Numbered from the stretch's first letter, positions 17,993-26,951 are shown. The stretch is 64,000 nt of DNA from Allopusillimonas sp048270225 (GCA_048270225.1 JBLWTG010000012.1:1-64000); one strand, 5' to 3'. The notes: generated by a model not told the origin, from the letters alone. Numbers and translations: made by a program.

Positions 17993-18817
17993 TCGTTTCT
18001 GGCACTGGGGGCAATAGTAGGTGGCCCGCTGGCCCTGGACGATGCGCCGTATGGGCGTCGCGCAAAGGGGACAGGGCTTGCCCTGCTTCTCGTAGACGGC
18101 AGCATGTAGCGTAAAGTAGGCGCCAGGCTGCCCGGTGGCATTGACATAGTCGCGCAGCGTGCTGCCGCCCGACTCCAGGGCCTGTGTGAGCGTTTGCTGT
18201 AGGGCAGCGACCAGGGCGGTGCAGCGCGCCAGGGACAGCCGGCCCGCTGCCGCGCGCGGACTGATGCGGGCGCGGAACAGCGCTTCGGAGGCATAGATAT
18301 TGCCTGCACCCACGACGATGTCGCCCGCCAGCAGGGCCTGCTTGATGGCCTGCTGCTTGCCCCGCAGGCGTTCGTGCAGGTAATGCGGGGTAAAACCCGG
18401 ATCGAAGGGTTCGATGCCCAGCCTGGCCAGCAGGGGATGGTTTTCGATGGGGCCGTCTGCCGCGTCATGCCAGAGAATGGCGCCAAAGCGGCGCGGATCG
18501 TGCAGGCAGAAGCGGGCATGCGCGAAAACCCATTCGGCATGGTCGTGCTTGAGCAGCGGGGCGTCCATGGGCGTGCTGCGCAGCGAACCGGACATGCCCA
18601 GGTGAACAATCTGGGTGCCGTGCTCAAAGCGGATCAGCAGGTATTTGCCGCGGCGCTCGCAGGCAAGCACGCGCTGGCCCTTGACTTTTTCGGCAAGCGT
18701 GGCGGGCACCGGCCAGCGCAGGCGGGGCTCGTGAACCACGAAGCGCAGCAGCGTGTGGCCCGGCATAATCGTCGCTAATCCGCGACGCGTGGTTTCGACT
18801 TCTGGCAGTTCAGGCAT
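17990..18817 (-). CDS. mutM: Formamidopyrimidine-DNA glycosylase
   Basis: A 275-residue Fpg/MutM base-excision repair glycosylase/AP lyase that removes 8-oxoguanine. The mature N-terminus is PELPEVETTRRG, with Pro2 as the Schiff-base nucleophile and Glu3 in catalysis. A C-terminal zinc finger, two CxxC pairs in CPLCATPI and YYCPQCQKR, completes the protein. Length is normal. Transcribed away from the TPR gene at 18903. Confidence 0.97.
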   Translation of the reverse strand: MPELPEVETTRRGLATIMPGHTLLRFVVHEPRLRWPVPATLAEKVKGQRVLACERRGKYLLIRFEHGTQIVHLGMSGSLRSTPMDAPLLKHDHAEWVFAHARFCLHDPRRFGAILWHDAADGPIENHPLLARLGIEPFDPGFTPHYLHERLRGKQQAIKQALLAGDIVVGAGNIYASEALFRARISPRAAAGRLSLARCTALVAALQQTLTQALESGGSTLRDYVNATGQPGAYFTLHAAVYEKQGKPCPLCATPIRRIVQGQRATYYCPQCQKR

Positions 18818-18902
18818 AAGGGGGTGATAAGATCATTAAATTCAATCCAGTAATTTTGCCACCTGACGCCTCTGGCAGGCGCAGCGACAACGGTTCACCT
18901 GC

Positions 18903-20687
18903 ATGAAATGTTCATCCCCCTTGCTGTTTGCGCTATGCGTGTCCATGTTTTCCGGTTGGCCGGCTGTCGCGCATTCCGCGACTGACAAGGGCAAGCAGCC
19001 GGCGCAGCAGACCGAACAGATCCGCCTGCGCGCGGGTGAGCTGCCGGCCGTCACGCTGACGCCGGACATTCTGTACCGCGTCCTGTCGGCCGAAATCGGC
19101 GCTACGCGCGGCTACTATGACATGGCCGGACAAACCCTGCTGCAGCTGGCTGGCGAAACCTCCGATCCCCGCCTGGCCAAGCGGGCATTCCAGTTCTCCA
19201 TGGCAGACCGCAATATGGCGCGTGCGTTGCGGGCCGCCCGCGAATGGGCGCTGCTGTCTCCTAAAGATCCCGAAGCAGTCGCATCGTCCCTGGCGCTGGC
19301 AGCTTCCAGCGGCGAGACCGCAGGCCTGGCGGGCGCGCTCTGGGAGCGGATAGACAAGGCGCAGGACAAGGAACAGGCGGTTGCCCAGGCCTCGGCCATC
19401 GTCGGCAAAATGCAGGACAAGGAACTCGCGCTTGAGGTGCTCGAGAAAGCCTTGCATCCTTCTGTGATGTCGCTGCCTGTCGCGCATCTTGCGCTGGCCG
19501 ATGCCGCCTGGGCTGCCTCTGATCCCTATCGCGCGCTGGAAGAAGCCAACAAGGCGCTGGAGCTGGCGCCCGATATGGAGCCCGCAGCCCTGCGCGTGCT
19601 CGAATACGGTATGAAAGTCGACCCCGACGAGGCCATCGCGGGGGCGCGCAGCTATCTGCAGCACCATCCGGAGGCGCGCAAGCTGCCGCTCGTGCTGGTC
19701 AATCGTCTGGTCGAGCGCCAGGATTTCGACGGCGCGCTGGCCCTGATCAGCCAGATGCGCAGCAACGCGCCCGAGGATTTCGATCTGCTTTATACCGAGG
19801 CCGAGGTCAATGTCCGCGCACAGCGCTACGACCAGGCCAGGAAACTGCTCGAGGAATATATCTCCGTGCAGACCCAGCGCCGTCAGTCGCTGCACGACGA
19901 TGCCACCAATGCCGTGGCGGCGTCCTCCGATGCCCGGCTCCTGCTCGTGCAGATCGCCGAAAAGCAGAACAAGCTGCATGATGCGATCGCCCAGCTGGAC
20001 AAGATCGACGACGACTCCCTGAAATTCCAGGCCCAGGTGCACAAAGCGGTGCTGCAGGCCAGGCTGGGCAATCTGCCCCAGGCCCAGGCCACCATCGACA
20101 AGCTGCGGCCTTCCGATACCCACGAACGCTCCGTGGTGGCGCTGACGCTGGCTTCCATCTATCGCGAGGCAGGGCGCACGGACAGGGCGGTGGAAATCCT
20201 GGTGCAGGCCGACAAAGACATGCCCGACACCACCGAAATCAAATACGACCTGGCCATGCTCTATGAACGCCAGGGCAAGATGGACGAGTTCGAGAAGCTC
20301 ATGAAGCGCGTGATCGAGCTGGATCCTGACAACGCCAACGCCTACAACTCGCTGGGCTATACCTATGCCGACCAGAACCGCCATCTCGACCAGGCGCAGG
20401 ACCTGCTGGAGCGTGCGCTGGATCTCGATCCGGACAATGCCTATATTCTGGACAGCGTAGGCTGGTACCTGTTTCGCACGGGGGATCTCGAGGCCGCCAT
20501 CGAGTACCTTGAGCGCTCCTACAAGCAAATGCCTTCGGCCGATGTGGCGGCCCACCTGGGCGAGGTGCTGTGGGCCAGCCATCGCCGCAGCGAGGCCATG
20601 GGCCTCTGGCGCAAGGCCTACCAGCAGGACCCTGACAACGAAACCCTGACCAAGACGCTCAAGCGCCTGGGAGTGACCCTCAAATGA
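18903..20687 (+). CDS. Exported tetratricopeptide-repeat protein
   Basis: A 594-residue protein with an N-terminal signal peptide (hydrophobic LLFALCVSMFSGWPAVAHS, probable cleavage near AHSA) followed by many TPR-like helical pairs. The clearest are in the last third, for example YNSLGYTYADQNRHLDQAQ and YILDSVGWYLFRTGDLEAA. This size and placement directly before lolB is common in betaproteobacteria. TPR arrays mediate protein contacts in the envelope; no enzymatic motif is seen. It overlaps lolB by 4 bp (ATGA), so they form one operon with ispE. Confidence 0.9.
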   Translation: MKCSSPLLFALCVSMFSGWPAVAHSATDKGKQPAQQTEQIRLRAGELPAVTLTPDILYRVLSAEIGATRGYYDMAGQTLLQLAGETSDPRLAKRAFQFSMADRNMARALRAAREWALLSPKDPEAVASSLALAASSGETAGLAGALWERIDKAQDKEQAVAQASAIVGKMQDKELALEVLEKALHPSVMSLPVAHLALADAAWAASDPYRALEEANKALELAPDMEPAALRVLEYGMKVDPDEAIAGARSYLQHHPEARKLPLVLVNRLVERQDFDGALALISQMRSNAPEDFDLLYTEAEVNVRAQRYDQARKLLEEYISVQTQRRQSLHDDATNAVAASSDARLLLVQIAEKQNKLHDAIAQLDKIDDDSLKFQAQVHKAVLQARLGNLPQAQATIDKLRPSDTHERSVVALTLASIYREAGRTDRAVEILVQADKDMPDTTEIKYDLAMLYERQGKMDEFEKLMKRVIELDPDNANAYNSLGYTYADQNRHLDQAQDLLERALDLDPDNAYILDSVGWYLFRTGDLEAAIEYLERSYKQMPSADVAAHLGEVLWASHRRSEAMGLWRKAYQQDPDNETLTKTLKRLGVTLK

Positions 20688-21289
20688 AGTCTGGATGCCG
20701 GATCCTATGGCGCCTGGGCGCAAGCGCAGGCCTGGCAGCGCTGCTGCTGGCCGGATGCGCCACGCCCCAGAAAATCAGCAGCACGGAACGCGCAGGCGAT
20801 ACCGCCCTGCAGGCCGCGCCGTTCGAGCGCACCGGACGCTTCGCCCTGAACGTCAGCTATGGCAATGGCCAGCGCGATGCGCTGCAGGGCGGCTTCGCCT
20901 GGCTCGATTCTGGCAAGCGACTGGTGCTGGACCTGGCCAATCCCATGGGCAGCACGCTGGCGCGCGTCGAGGTCACGCCTGGCCGCGCCATCGTGACGCG
21001 CAGCGACGGCAGCACGCAGGAGGCTGCCGATGCCGATGGACTGGTCGACATGGTCCTGGGCAGCCCGCTGCCTGTGTCGGGCCTGCGCGACTGGCTGCGC
21101 GGGCGTACGGGGCAGGGTGGTAGCGTGTCCAACCTCGAAAAAAACAGCCAGGGACAGCTTGTCGGCTTTACCCAGGACGGCTGGCGGGTGCGCCTGTCGC
21201 GCTACGACGACCAGGGCCCTGGCCTGGTGCAGCTTAATCGCGACGACAGCAACCGCAGCATCAGTGCACGCCTGGTCATCGATGGCTGA
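20684..21289 (+). CDS. lolB: Outer-membrane lipoprotein LolB
   Basis: A 201-residue lipoprotein. The signal sequence ends in the lipobox LLLAGC, so the Cys is lipidated. The mature part has the LolB pattern FERTGRFALNVSYGNGQRDALQGGFAWL and later ASSERTION-free strands ending in LVIDG. LolB receives lipoproteins from periplasmic LolA and inserts them in the outer membrane. Position immediately before ispE is the normal betaproteobacterial arrangement. Confidence 0.92.
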   Translation: MKSGCRILWRLGASAGLAALLLAGCATPQKISSTERAGDTALQAAPFERTGRFALNVSYGNGQRDALQGGFAWLDSGKRLVLDLANPMGSTLARVEVTPGRAIVTRSDGSTQEAADADGLVDMVLGSPLPVSGLRDWLRGRTGQGGSVSNLEKNSQGQLVGFTQDGWRVRLSRYDDQGPGLVQLNRDDSNRSISARLVIDG

Positions 21290-21300
21290 ACGGGGACGCC

Positions 21301-22224
21301 ATGGCTTTGTATGATGTGCCGGCCCCCGCAAAACTCAATCTTTTCCTGCATGTCACGGGACGCCGCCCCGATGGCTATCATCTGCTCGAAACCGCTTTTC
21401 GTTTTGTCGGCCTGTTCGACACGCTCTGTTTCGATAGCCGCGCCGACGGGCGCATCGAGCGCGATGACAGCGCCGTGCCCGGGCTGGCAGCCGAAGATGA
21501 CCTCGTCGTCCGTGCCGCGCGCGCCCTGCAAAAGGCGACCGGCACCCGGCAGGGCGCGCAGATCGGCTACACCAAGCGCATTCCGTCCGGTGGCGGGCTG
21601 GGCGGTGGTTCCAGCGATGCGGCCACGACACTGATTGCGCTCAATCGCCTGTGGGGCACCGGGCTGGACCGCCAGGCGCTCATGGCGCTGGCCCTGCCGC
21701 TGGGGGCCGATGTGCCCGTGTTCATCTATGGACGCCCCGCCTTCGCCAGCGGCATAGGCGAGCTGTTCCAGCCACTCGATCTGCCCGAACGGGCCTATGT
21801 TGTGGTGCAGCCGCCGCAAAGTGTGGCAACCTCCACGGTATTTTCCTCACCCGATTTGACAAGGAATTCTGACTGCGTCAAAATAACGGTCTTTACCGAG
21901 TGGCAAAAAACAAACGCGGCTAAAAACGGTTTTTTAGACGGTGGGTTTTTTGGTCGTAATGATCTTGAGCCAGTCGTTTTTGCGCAGTACCCCAAGGTTG
22001 CCGCCGCTGCAAAGTGGCTGGAACAAGAAGGTGTCAGCGCCAGAATGAGTGGGTCCGGTGCATGTCTGTTTGTGGAATTTGTAACGCAGTCTCAGGCAAG
22101 CATGTTCGGGCAAAAGATTCTCGGTAAAATAAAACATGTGCGCAATAGCGCAGAGGTCATTCAGAATGCATGGGTTTGCCCCGGTCTGCTGGATCATCCA
22201 CTGCGATACTGGACACGTAACTAA
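21301..22224 (+). CDS. ispE: 4-diphosphocytidyl-2-C-methyl-D-erythritol kinase
   Basis: GHMP kinase of 307 residues that phosphorylates CDP-methylerythritol in the MEP isoprenoid pathway. PAPAKLNLFLHVTGRRPDGYH and the ATP loop PSGGGLGGGSSDAATTL are both clear, as is the C-terminal ARMSGSGACLFVEF. The segment from about 21840 to the stop is visibly richer in A+T than the first half, though the frame and conserved residues (GRNDLEPVV) are intact. The last residues run close to the tRNA gene, 3 bp downstream. Confidence 0.95.
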   Translation: MALYDVPAPAKLNLFLHVTGRRPDGYHLLETAFRFVGLFDTLCFDSRADGRIERDDSAVPGLAAEDDLVVRAARALQKATGTRQGAQIGYTKRIPSGGGLGGGSSDAATTLIALNRLWGTGLDRQALMALALPLGADVPVFIYGRPAFASGIGELFQPLDLPERAYVVVQPPQSVATSTVFSSPDLTRNSDCVKITVFTEWQKTNAAKNGFLDGGFFGRNDLEPVVFAQYPKVAAAAKWLEQEGVSARMSGSGACLFVEFVTQSQASMFGQKILGKIKHVRNSAEVIQNAWVCPGLLDHPLRYWTRN

Positions 22225-22227
22225 TTT

Positions 22228-22304
22228 TGGGGAATCGCCAAGCTGGTTAAGGCACTGGATTTTGATTCCAGCATGCGAAGGTTCGAATCCTTCTTCCCCA
22301 GCCA
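22228..22304 (+). tRNA. tRNA-Gln (anticodon TTG)
   Basis: A 77-nt cloverleaf with acceptor stem TGGGGAA/TTCCCCA, anticodon stem CTGGA/TCCAG, anticodon TTG at 22262-22264, T-arm loop GTTCGAATC, discriminator G and an encoded CCA end. It lies 3 bp after ispE and about 107 bp before prs on the same strand, so it may be processed from a common transcript. tRNA-Gln at this spot before prs is a conserved betaproteobacterial feature. Confidence 0.97.
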
Positions 22305-22335
22305 AATTTTCAGGCCGCAAGGCTTGTCGTTAACG

Positions 22336-22380
22336 CAAAGCTGTTGAGTCGGCCCCCGAAGGTGCTGGTCAACAGCTTTG
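22336..22380 (+). other. Strong stem-loop in the prs leader
   Basis: CAAAGCTGTTGA (22336-22347) is perfectly complementary to TCAACAGCTTTG (22369-22380), a 12-bp stem around a 21-nt G+C-rich loop. It lies 33-75 bp upstream of prs, after the tRNA. The downstream CTTTGTCGTTTG is only weakly T-rich, so it may be a leaky terminator, an attenuator or an RNA-processing signal rather than a full terminator. Confidence 0.55.
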
Positions 22381-22411
22381 TCGTTTGACGCCACGCAAAA
22401 TACCCCTCGCC

Positions 22412-23362
22412 ATGGCAAACGACCGTTTCATGATTTTCACCGGCACAGCGAACACCCGTTTGGCTGTCGACGTCGCCAATCACCTCGACATGTCGCTCGG
22501 GAAAATGACAGTAGGCCGGTTTTCAGACGGCGAAGTCATGGTCGAGATCAACGAAAACGTCCGCGGCAAGGATGTCTTTGTGCTGCAGCCCACCTGCGCG
22601 CCCACCAATGACAACCTGATGGAAATCATGGTCATGGTCGATGCCCTGCGCCGGGCTTCGGCGGGCCGCATCACCGCCGCCATCCCTTATTTCGGCTACG
22701 CCCGGCAGGATCGCCGGCCGCGTTCGGCCCGTGTATCGATTTCGGCCAAGGTCGTGGCCAATATGCTGCAGGTGGTGGGCGTTGACCGCGTCATGACCAT
22801 GGACCTGCATGCGGATCAGATTCAGGGTTTCTTCGATATTCCCGTCGACAATGTCTATGCCGGCCCCATTCTGCTGGGCGATATCTGGCGCCGCAACCAC
22901 CAGGACCTGGTGGTGGTTTCGCCCGACATCGGCGGCGTGGTGCGCGCTCGCGCGCTGGCCAAGCAGCTCGAAGTCGACCTGGCCATTATCGACAAGCGCC
23001 GTCCGCGCGCCAATGTGTCCGAAGTCATGAACATCATCGGCGAAGTCGATGGCCGCACCTGTATCATTATGGACGACATGGTCGACACCGCCGGCACGCT
23101 GTGCAAGGCGGCTCAGGCCCTCAAGGAACGCGGCGCGGTGTCGGTCTATGCTTATTGCACCCACCCCGTTCTGTCCGGCGGCGCTGTGCAGCGCATCGTC
23201 GAATCCGAGCTGGATGAACTGGTTGTCACCGACACCATCCCGCTGTCCGACGCAGCACGCGAGTGCGGCAAGATACGCCAGCTGTCCTGCGCTTCGCTGC
23301 TGGGTGAAACCATGCTCAGAATTTCCAACGCCGAATCGGTCAGTTCCCTGTTCGTCGATTGA
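22412..23362 (+). CDS. prs: Ribose-phosphate pyrophosphokinase (PRPP synthetase)
   Basis: A 316-residue class I PRPP synthetase making phosphoribosyl pyrophosphate from ribose 5-phosphate and ATP for nucleotide, His and Trp synthesis. It has MIFTGTANTRLA at the start, the ATP-binding YFGYARQDRRPR, the Mg site DLHADQIQGFFD and the PRPP loop IIMDDMVDTAGTLC. The ATG at 22412 (MANDRFMIF) matches relatives. It is followed by an intrinsic terminator and rplY. Confidence 0.97.
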   Translation: MANDRFMIFTGTANTRLAVDVANHLDMSLGKMTVGRFSDGEVMVEINENVRGKDVFVLQPTCAPTNDNLMEIMVMVDALRRASAGRITAAIPYFGYARQDRRPRSARVSISAKVVANMLQVVGVDRVMTMDLHADQIQGFFDIPVDNVYAGPILLGDIWRRNHQDLVVVSPDIGGVVRARALAKQLEVDLAIIDKRRPRANVSEVMNIIGEVDGRTCIIMDDMVDTAGTLCKAAQALKERGAVSVYAYCTHPVLSGGAVQRIVESELDELVVTDTIPLSDAARECGKIRQLSCASLLGETMLRISNAESVSSLFVD

Positions 23363-23406
23363 TTGAATACTTTGCCGTCCGCTGGTCGCGGCGGAGGGCA
23401 AGTCGC

Positions 23407-23431
23407 ACGTGGTCTCATGACCACGTTTTTT
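23407..23431 (+). terminator. Intrinsic terminator after prs
   Basis: ACGTGGTC and GACCACGT form an 8-bp stem with a TCAT tetraloop, followed by six T. It lies 44 bp after prs and 37 bp before rplY. A short second hairpin, AAGGC-AATAT-GCCTT at 23436-23450, follows just upstream of the rplY ribosome binding site. Confidence 0.88.
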
Positions 23432-23467
23432 CAACAAGGCAATATGCCTTAGTACTTGGAGTTATCC

Positions 23468-24100
23468 ATGCAATTTAACGCCACAACGCGTAGCGTCAAG
23501 GGTACGAGTGCGAGCCGCCGCCTGCGCCACGCTGGCCGCGTTCCCGCCATCGTCTATGGCGGCACCGCCGAGCCCCTGAGCATCGAGCTCGACCACAATG
23601 AAATCTTCCATGCGCTGCGCAAAGAAGAATTCCACGCTTCCATTCTCGACATGCAACTGGACGGCAAGGGCCAGCAGGTACTGCTGCGCGCCGTGCAATG
23701 GCACCCGTACAAGCAACTGGTGCTGCACGTCGACTTTCAGCGTGTCGATGCCAAGCAAGACATCACCACCAAGGTGCCTCTGCACTTCATCAACGGTGAA
23801 AACTCCCCGGCCGTCAAGCTGGATGGTCAGTTGATCAGCCACGTCGTGACCGAGCTCGAAGTCACCTGCCTGCCTTCCAAGCTGCCCAAGTTCATCGAAG
23901 TCGATCTGGGCAATCTGGTCGGCGGCGGCAATGTCTTCCTGTCGAACATCACCCTGCCTGAAGGCGTTAGCCACACCGCCCACGGCGCGGAGGAAGACCT
24001 CGTCCTGGCCGCAGCCCTGACCAAGCGCGGCAGCGGTGCAAGCGCTGACGACGCCGAAGGCACTGAAGGCGGCGCAGCTGCCGAAGACAGCGCGGAGTAA
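23468..24100 (+). CDS. rplY: 50S ribosomal protein L25 / general stress protein Ctc
   Basis: A 210-residue CTC-type L25. The N-terminal half is the 5S rRNA-binding domain (TSASRRLRHAGRVPAIVYGG) and the C-terminal half is the TL5-like beta domain (PLHFINGENSPAVKLDGQL, LPSKLPKFIEVDLGNL). It ends in an acidic, Ala/Gly-rich tail. ATG 23468 is preferred because TGGAG lies 7-11 bp upstream and MQFNATTRS is the family start. Ribosome component. Confidence 0.96.
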   Translation: MQFNATTRSVKGTSASRRLRHAGRVPAIVYGGTAEPLSIELDHNEIFHALRKEEFHASILDMQLDGKGQQVLLRAVQWHPYKQLVLHVDFQRVDAKQDITTKVPLHFINGENSPAVKLDGQLISHVVTELEVTCLPSKLPKFIEVDLGNLVGGGNVFLSNITLPEGVSHTAHGAEEDLVLAAALTKRGSGASADDAEGTEGGAAAEDSAE

Positions 24101-24151
24101 TCCGCCCGCCTGCGCAATGCGGCGCCTCGCAGCGTCTCGTGCGCCCCGGCA

Positions 24152-24190
24152 AACCCCTGACTGGCCTTGCGGCCCGCAGGGGTTTTTTCT
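24152..24190 (+). terminator. Intrinsic terminator after rplY
   Basis: AACCCCTG (24152-24159) pairs with CAGGGGTT (24177-24184), running into TTTTTT. The loop is G+C rich and may form an inner stem. It lies 51 bp after rplY and ends just before pth, so pth probably has its own promoter or relies on read-through. Confidence 0.85.
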
Positions 24191-24206
24191 TGTGTAGACT
24201 CCTGCT

Positions 24207-24803
24207 ATGACTTCGCTACCCATACGTCTCATTATCGGCCTGGGCAACCCGGGCCCCGAATACGAAACCACCCGCCACAATGCCGGGTTCTGGCTGGCCG
24301 ACCATCTGGCCGACGACCTGCATGCCAGCTTTTCCCTGGAAAAAGCCTTCTCGGCATGGGTGGCCAAGGCACGGTTCGAGGGCGAGGCGGTCATCATCGC
24401 CAAGCCGACGACATTCATGAACCGCTCGGGCCAGGCTGCGGGCGCCCTGATGCGCTACTACAAGCTGGCGCCCGAGCAGGTTCTGGTGCTGCACGACGAG
24501 CTCGACCTGCTGCCCGGCGCGGCCAAGCTCAAGCGCGGCGGCGGTCATGCCGGCCACAATGGCTTGCGCGATATTGCGTCAGCCTTTGCCAGTCCGGATT
24601 TCTGGCGTCTGCGCATCGGCATCGGGCATCCGCGTACCCTGGGGCTGAATCAGCAGGTGGTGGGTTTTGTGCTGGAACGCCCGCGCCGCGAAGAGCAGGC
24701 CGAAATTGAAAAAGTCATCGACCGCTCTCGCGCCATTCTGCCTGCGCTGCTGCGCGGCGAATTTGCGCAGGCCACCCATCAATTGCACGACGACAATCCG
24801 TGA
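24207..24803 (+). CDS. pth: Peptidyl-tRNA hydrolase
   Basis: A 198-residue Pth that frees tRNA from prematurely released peptidyl-tRNA. The conserved sites are GLGNPGPEYETTRHNAGF (catalytic His), TFMNRSGQ, VLHDELDLLPG (catalytic Asp) and GGHAGHNGLRDI. Standard length. Its stop overlaps the GTG of the next gene by 4 bp. Confidence 0.97.
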   Translation: MTSLPIRLIIGLGNPGPEYETTRHNAGFWLADHLADDLHASFSLEKAFSAWVAKARFEGEAVIIAKPTTFMNRSGQAAGALMRYYKLAPEQVLVLHDELDLLPGAAKLKRGGGHAGHNGLRDIASAFASPDFWRLRIGIGHPRTLGLNQQVVGFVLERPRREEQAEIEKVIDRSRAILPALLRGEFAQATHQLHDDNP

Positions 24804-25693
24804 CTGAGCATCGGCCGACAGTTGCTCCGCCTGCGGCTGACGTCCATCGCGACGTCGCGCCGGCAGGTGCTGCCCATGCCCGCCGTGGCAGCGGTGCGCC
24901 GCCGCCTTCGCCGGGCCGCAGCGGCACGGCTGCCGGCGGGCATCGCTTTCGCGATGAGCTGGGCGATTTCTTCCGTTTTCTGCGCCATCCCCGGTTTGCC
25001 CCGCGCCTTTACGGCCCGCGCCGCGGCAGCGGCTGGTGGGCGGACTGGTTCCCGCCGCTTTCGCTCTGGCGCCTGCTCCAGTGGGCCGCCTGGCTCTGGT
25101 TTTTCAATCTCGTCATATGGGGCCCGCTGGCAGTGCTGGCGGCCGGCGCAGGCGGCGCCACGCATCGCCTGGACCTGAACAACGTGCCCTGGCTGCAGGC
25201 CCTGCTCTGGGCGCCCATTGTTGAAGAACTGGTGTTTCGCTACGGATTGCGCCGACCTGGCCTGGCCTGGTGGGTGGTTCCCATTGCGGTGGCAATCATG
25301 CTGACGGGACCGACCTGGCCTGGCCTGCTGGCGCTGGCGGGGACCATCCTGCTGTGCTGGCTACCTTATCTTATGAGCAGCGCGCCTGCCTGGATGACGC
25401 GAGCCTGGCCCTGGCGCTATCGCGTGCGTTACCGGCGCTGTTTTCCGGCGCTGTACTTTCTGGCCTCGCTGCTGTTTGCCGCGGTGCATTTGTATAACTT
25501 CAAACTGCACCAGACACCCTGGTGGGTGCTGCCCATTCTGGTGGCGCCGCAGTTTGCCACCGGCCTGGTGCTTGGCTGGATGCGCGTTCGCAGAGGCATA
25601 GGCGCATCAATGCTGCTGCATGGCATCTTCAATGGCGGGCCCCTGCTGGTGGTATGGCTGATCGTGCGGCACGCGCCCGAGCTGATGAACTGA
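24800..25693 (+). CDS. CPBP-family intramembrane glutamic endopeptidase
   Basis: A 297-residue membrane protein with a Pro/Ala-rich, basic cytoplasmic N-terminus (about 75 residues) and around seven membrane helices. The Abi/CPBP catalytic motifs are all present: EELVFRYGLR (EExxxR), FAAVHLYNF (FxxxH) and LLHGIFN (HxxxN). Members cleave substrates in the membrane, such as prenylated proteins or anti-sigma factors; target unknown here. GTG 24800 overlaps the pth stop (GTGA), which implies coupling. Confidence 0.85.
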   Translation: MTEHRPTVAPPAADVHRDVAPAGAAHARRGSGAPPPSPGRSGTAAGGHRFRDELGDFFRFLRHPRFAPRLYGPRRGSGWWADWFPPLSLWRLLQWAAWLWFFNLVIWGPLAVLAAGAGGATHRLDLNNVPWLQALLWAPIVEELVFRYGLRRPGLAWWVVPIAVAIMLTGPTWPGLLALAGTILLCWLPYLMSSAPAWMTRAWPWRYRVRYRRCFPALYFLASLLFAAVHLYNFKLHQTPWWVLPILVAPQFATGLVLGWMRVRRGIGASMLLHGIFNGGPLLVVWLIVRHAPELMN

Positions 25694-25789
25694 CTCTGTT
25701 CGCAGGCCTGCCGGTCGCCCGCCTGCGCTGCAGGCCCCCACGCACTACAATAGCTTCTTTTCGAATACTCTTTATTTTTCAGGACACTC

Positions 25790-26881
25790 ATGGCTTTGCA
25801 ATGTGGCATCGTTGGCTTGCCCAACGTCGGGAAATCCACCCTCTTCAATGCGCTGACAAAGGCCGGCATCGCCGCCGAGAACTACCCCTTCTGCACCATC
25901 GAGCCCAATGTGGGTGTGGTAGAGGTGCCTGATGCCAGGCTGTCCGCCTTGTCGGGTATTGTCAGCCCCGAGCGCGTCGTGCCCGCCGTGGTCGAGTTTG
26001 TCGACATCGCCGGTCTGGTGGCAGGGGCGTCCAAGGGCGAAGGCCTGGGCAATCAGTTCCTGGCCAATATCCGCGAAACCGACGCCATTGTGCATGTCGT
26101 GCGCTGTTTCGAAGATGAAAACGTGGTGCACGTCGCGGGTAAAGTGGATCCCGTGTCCGATATCGAGGTCATCAATACCGAGCTTGCGCTGGCCGATCTG
26201 GCCACTGCCGAAAAAGCCCTGCAGCGCAACCAGAAGACCGCGCGCGCCGGCGACAAGGAAGGCATCAAGCTGGTGACCCTGCTCGAAAAAATCATTCCCG
26301 TCCTCAACGAGGCCCGTCCGGTGCGGTCCATAGGCTTTGACGACGACGATCTCGCGCTCATCAAGCAGTTTTGCTTCATCACGGCCAAGCGCTGCATGTA
26401 TGTGGCCAATGTGCGCGAAGATGGTTTCGAGAACAATCCCCACCTGGATGCGGTGCGCAGTTATGCCGAAGCCGAGCACGCGCCGGTGGTCGCGGTATGT
26501 GCGGCGGTCGAGGCTGAAATCGCCGAGCTGGACGAAGAAGACAAGTCCGTTTTCCTGGAAGACATGGGCATGGACGAGCCCGGCCTGAATCGCGTGATTC
26601 GCGCTGCCTACGGCCTGCTGGGCCTGCAGACTTACTTCACCGCCGGTGTCAAAGAAGTACGCGCCTGGACCATACGCATCGGCGACACCGCTCCCAAGGC
26701 GGCCGGCGTCATCCATACGGATTTCGAGCGCGGCTTTATCCGCGCGCAAACCATTTCCTTTGACGACTTCATCGCCTGCAAGGGCGAGCAGGGCGCCAAG
26801 GAGTCGGGCAAGATGCGCGCGGAAGGCAAAGAGTATGTGGTCAAGGATGGCGACGTGCTTAACTTTCTGTTTAACGTGTGA
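25790..26881 (+). CDS. ychF: Redox-regulated ATPase/GTPase YchF (Obg-like)
   Basis: A 363-residue YchF. G1 is GLPNVGKST, G3 lies in DIAGLVAGASKGEGLGN, and the NKxD motif is replaced by NVRE (in YVANVRED), which is why this family prefers ATP. A coiled-coil insertion follows (ATAEKALQRNQKTARAGD), and a TGS domain ends the protein. It binds ribosomes and affects oxidative stress responses. AGGA precedes the ATG. It is the last conserved core gene before the accessory insert. Confidence 0.97.
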   Translation: MALQCGIVGLPNVGKSTLFNALTKAGIAAENYPFCTIEPNVGVVEVPDARLSALSGIVSPERVVPAVVEFVDIAGLVAGASKGEGLGNQFLANIRETDAIVHVVRCFEDENVVHVAGKVDPVSDIEVINTELALADLATAEKALQRNQKTARAGDKEGIKLVTLLEKIIPVLNEARPVRSIGFDDDDLALIKQFCFITAKRCMYVANVREDGFENNPHLDAVRSYAEAEHAPVVAVCAAVEAEIAELDEEDKSVFLEDMGMDEPGLNRVIRAAYGLLGLQTYFTAGVKEVRAWTIRIGDTAPKAAGVIHTDFERGFIRAQTISFDDFIACKGEQGAKESGKMRAEGKEYVVKDGDVLNFLFNV

Positions 26882-26904
26882 TCTGAGTGAGGATGGGCGC
26901 GGGG

Positions 26905-26951
26905 AATAGGGTAATCAATAGGATAAATAGGGTAATTTGGTTGTAATTACC
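26905..26951. promoter_or_regulatory. Short direct repeats and inverted repeat upstream of the nuclease gene
   Basis: AATAGGGTAAT occurs at 26905-26915 and again at 26926-26936, with a diverged copy AATAGGATAA at 26917-26926 between them. The last copy also forms an inverted repeat GGTAAT/ATTACC (26931-26936, 26946-26951). This cluster ends 55 bp before the nuclease start and looks like a binding site for an oligomeric DNA-binding protein, possibly the ParB-like protein encoded downstream. Confidence 0.5.

Noticed and set aside
21840..22224. Frameshift or pseudogene in ispE
   Set aside because: Despite the A+T-rich stretch, the frame runs through GRNDLEPVV and SGSGACLF to a normal end.
26905..26951. 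CRISPR array or replication iterons
   Set aside because: Only three short, partly diverged repeats with tiny spacing; no spacers, Cas genes or replication initiator.
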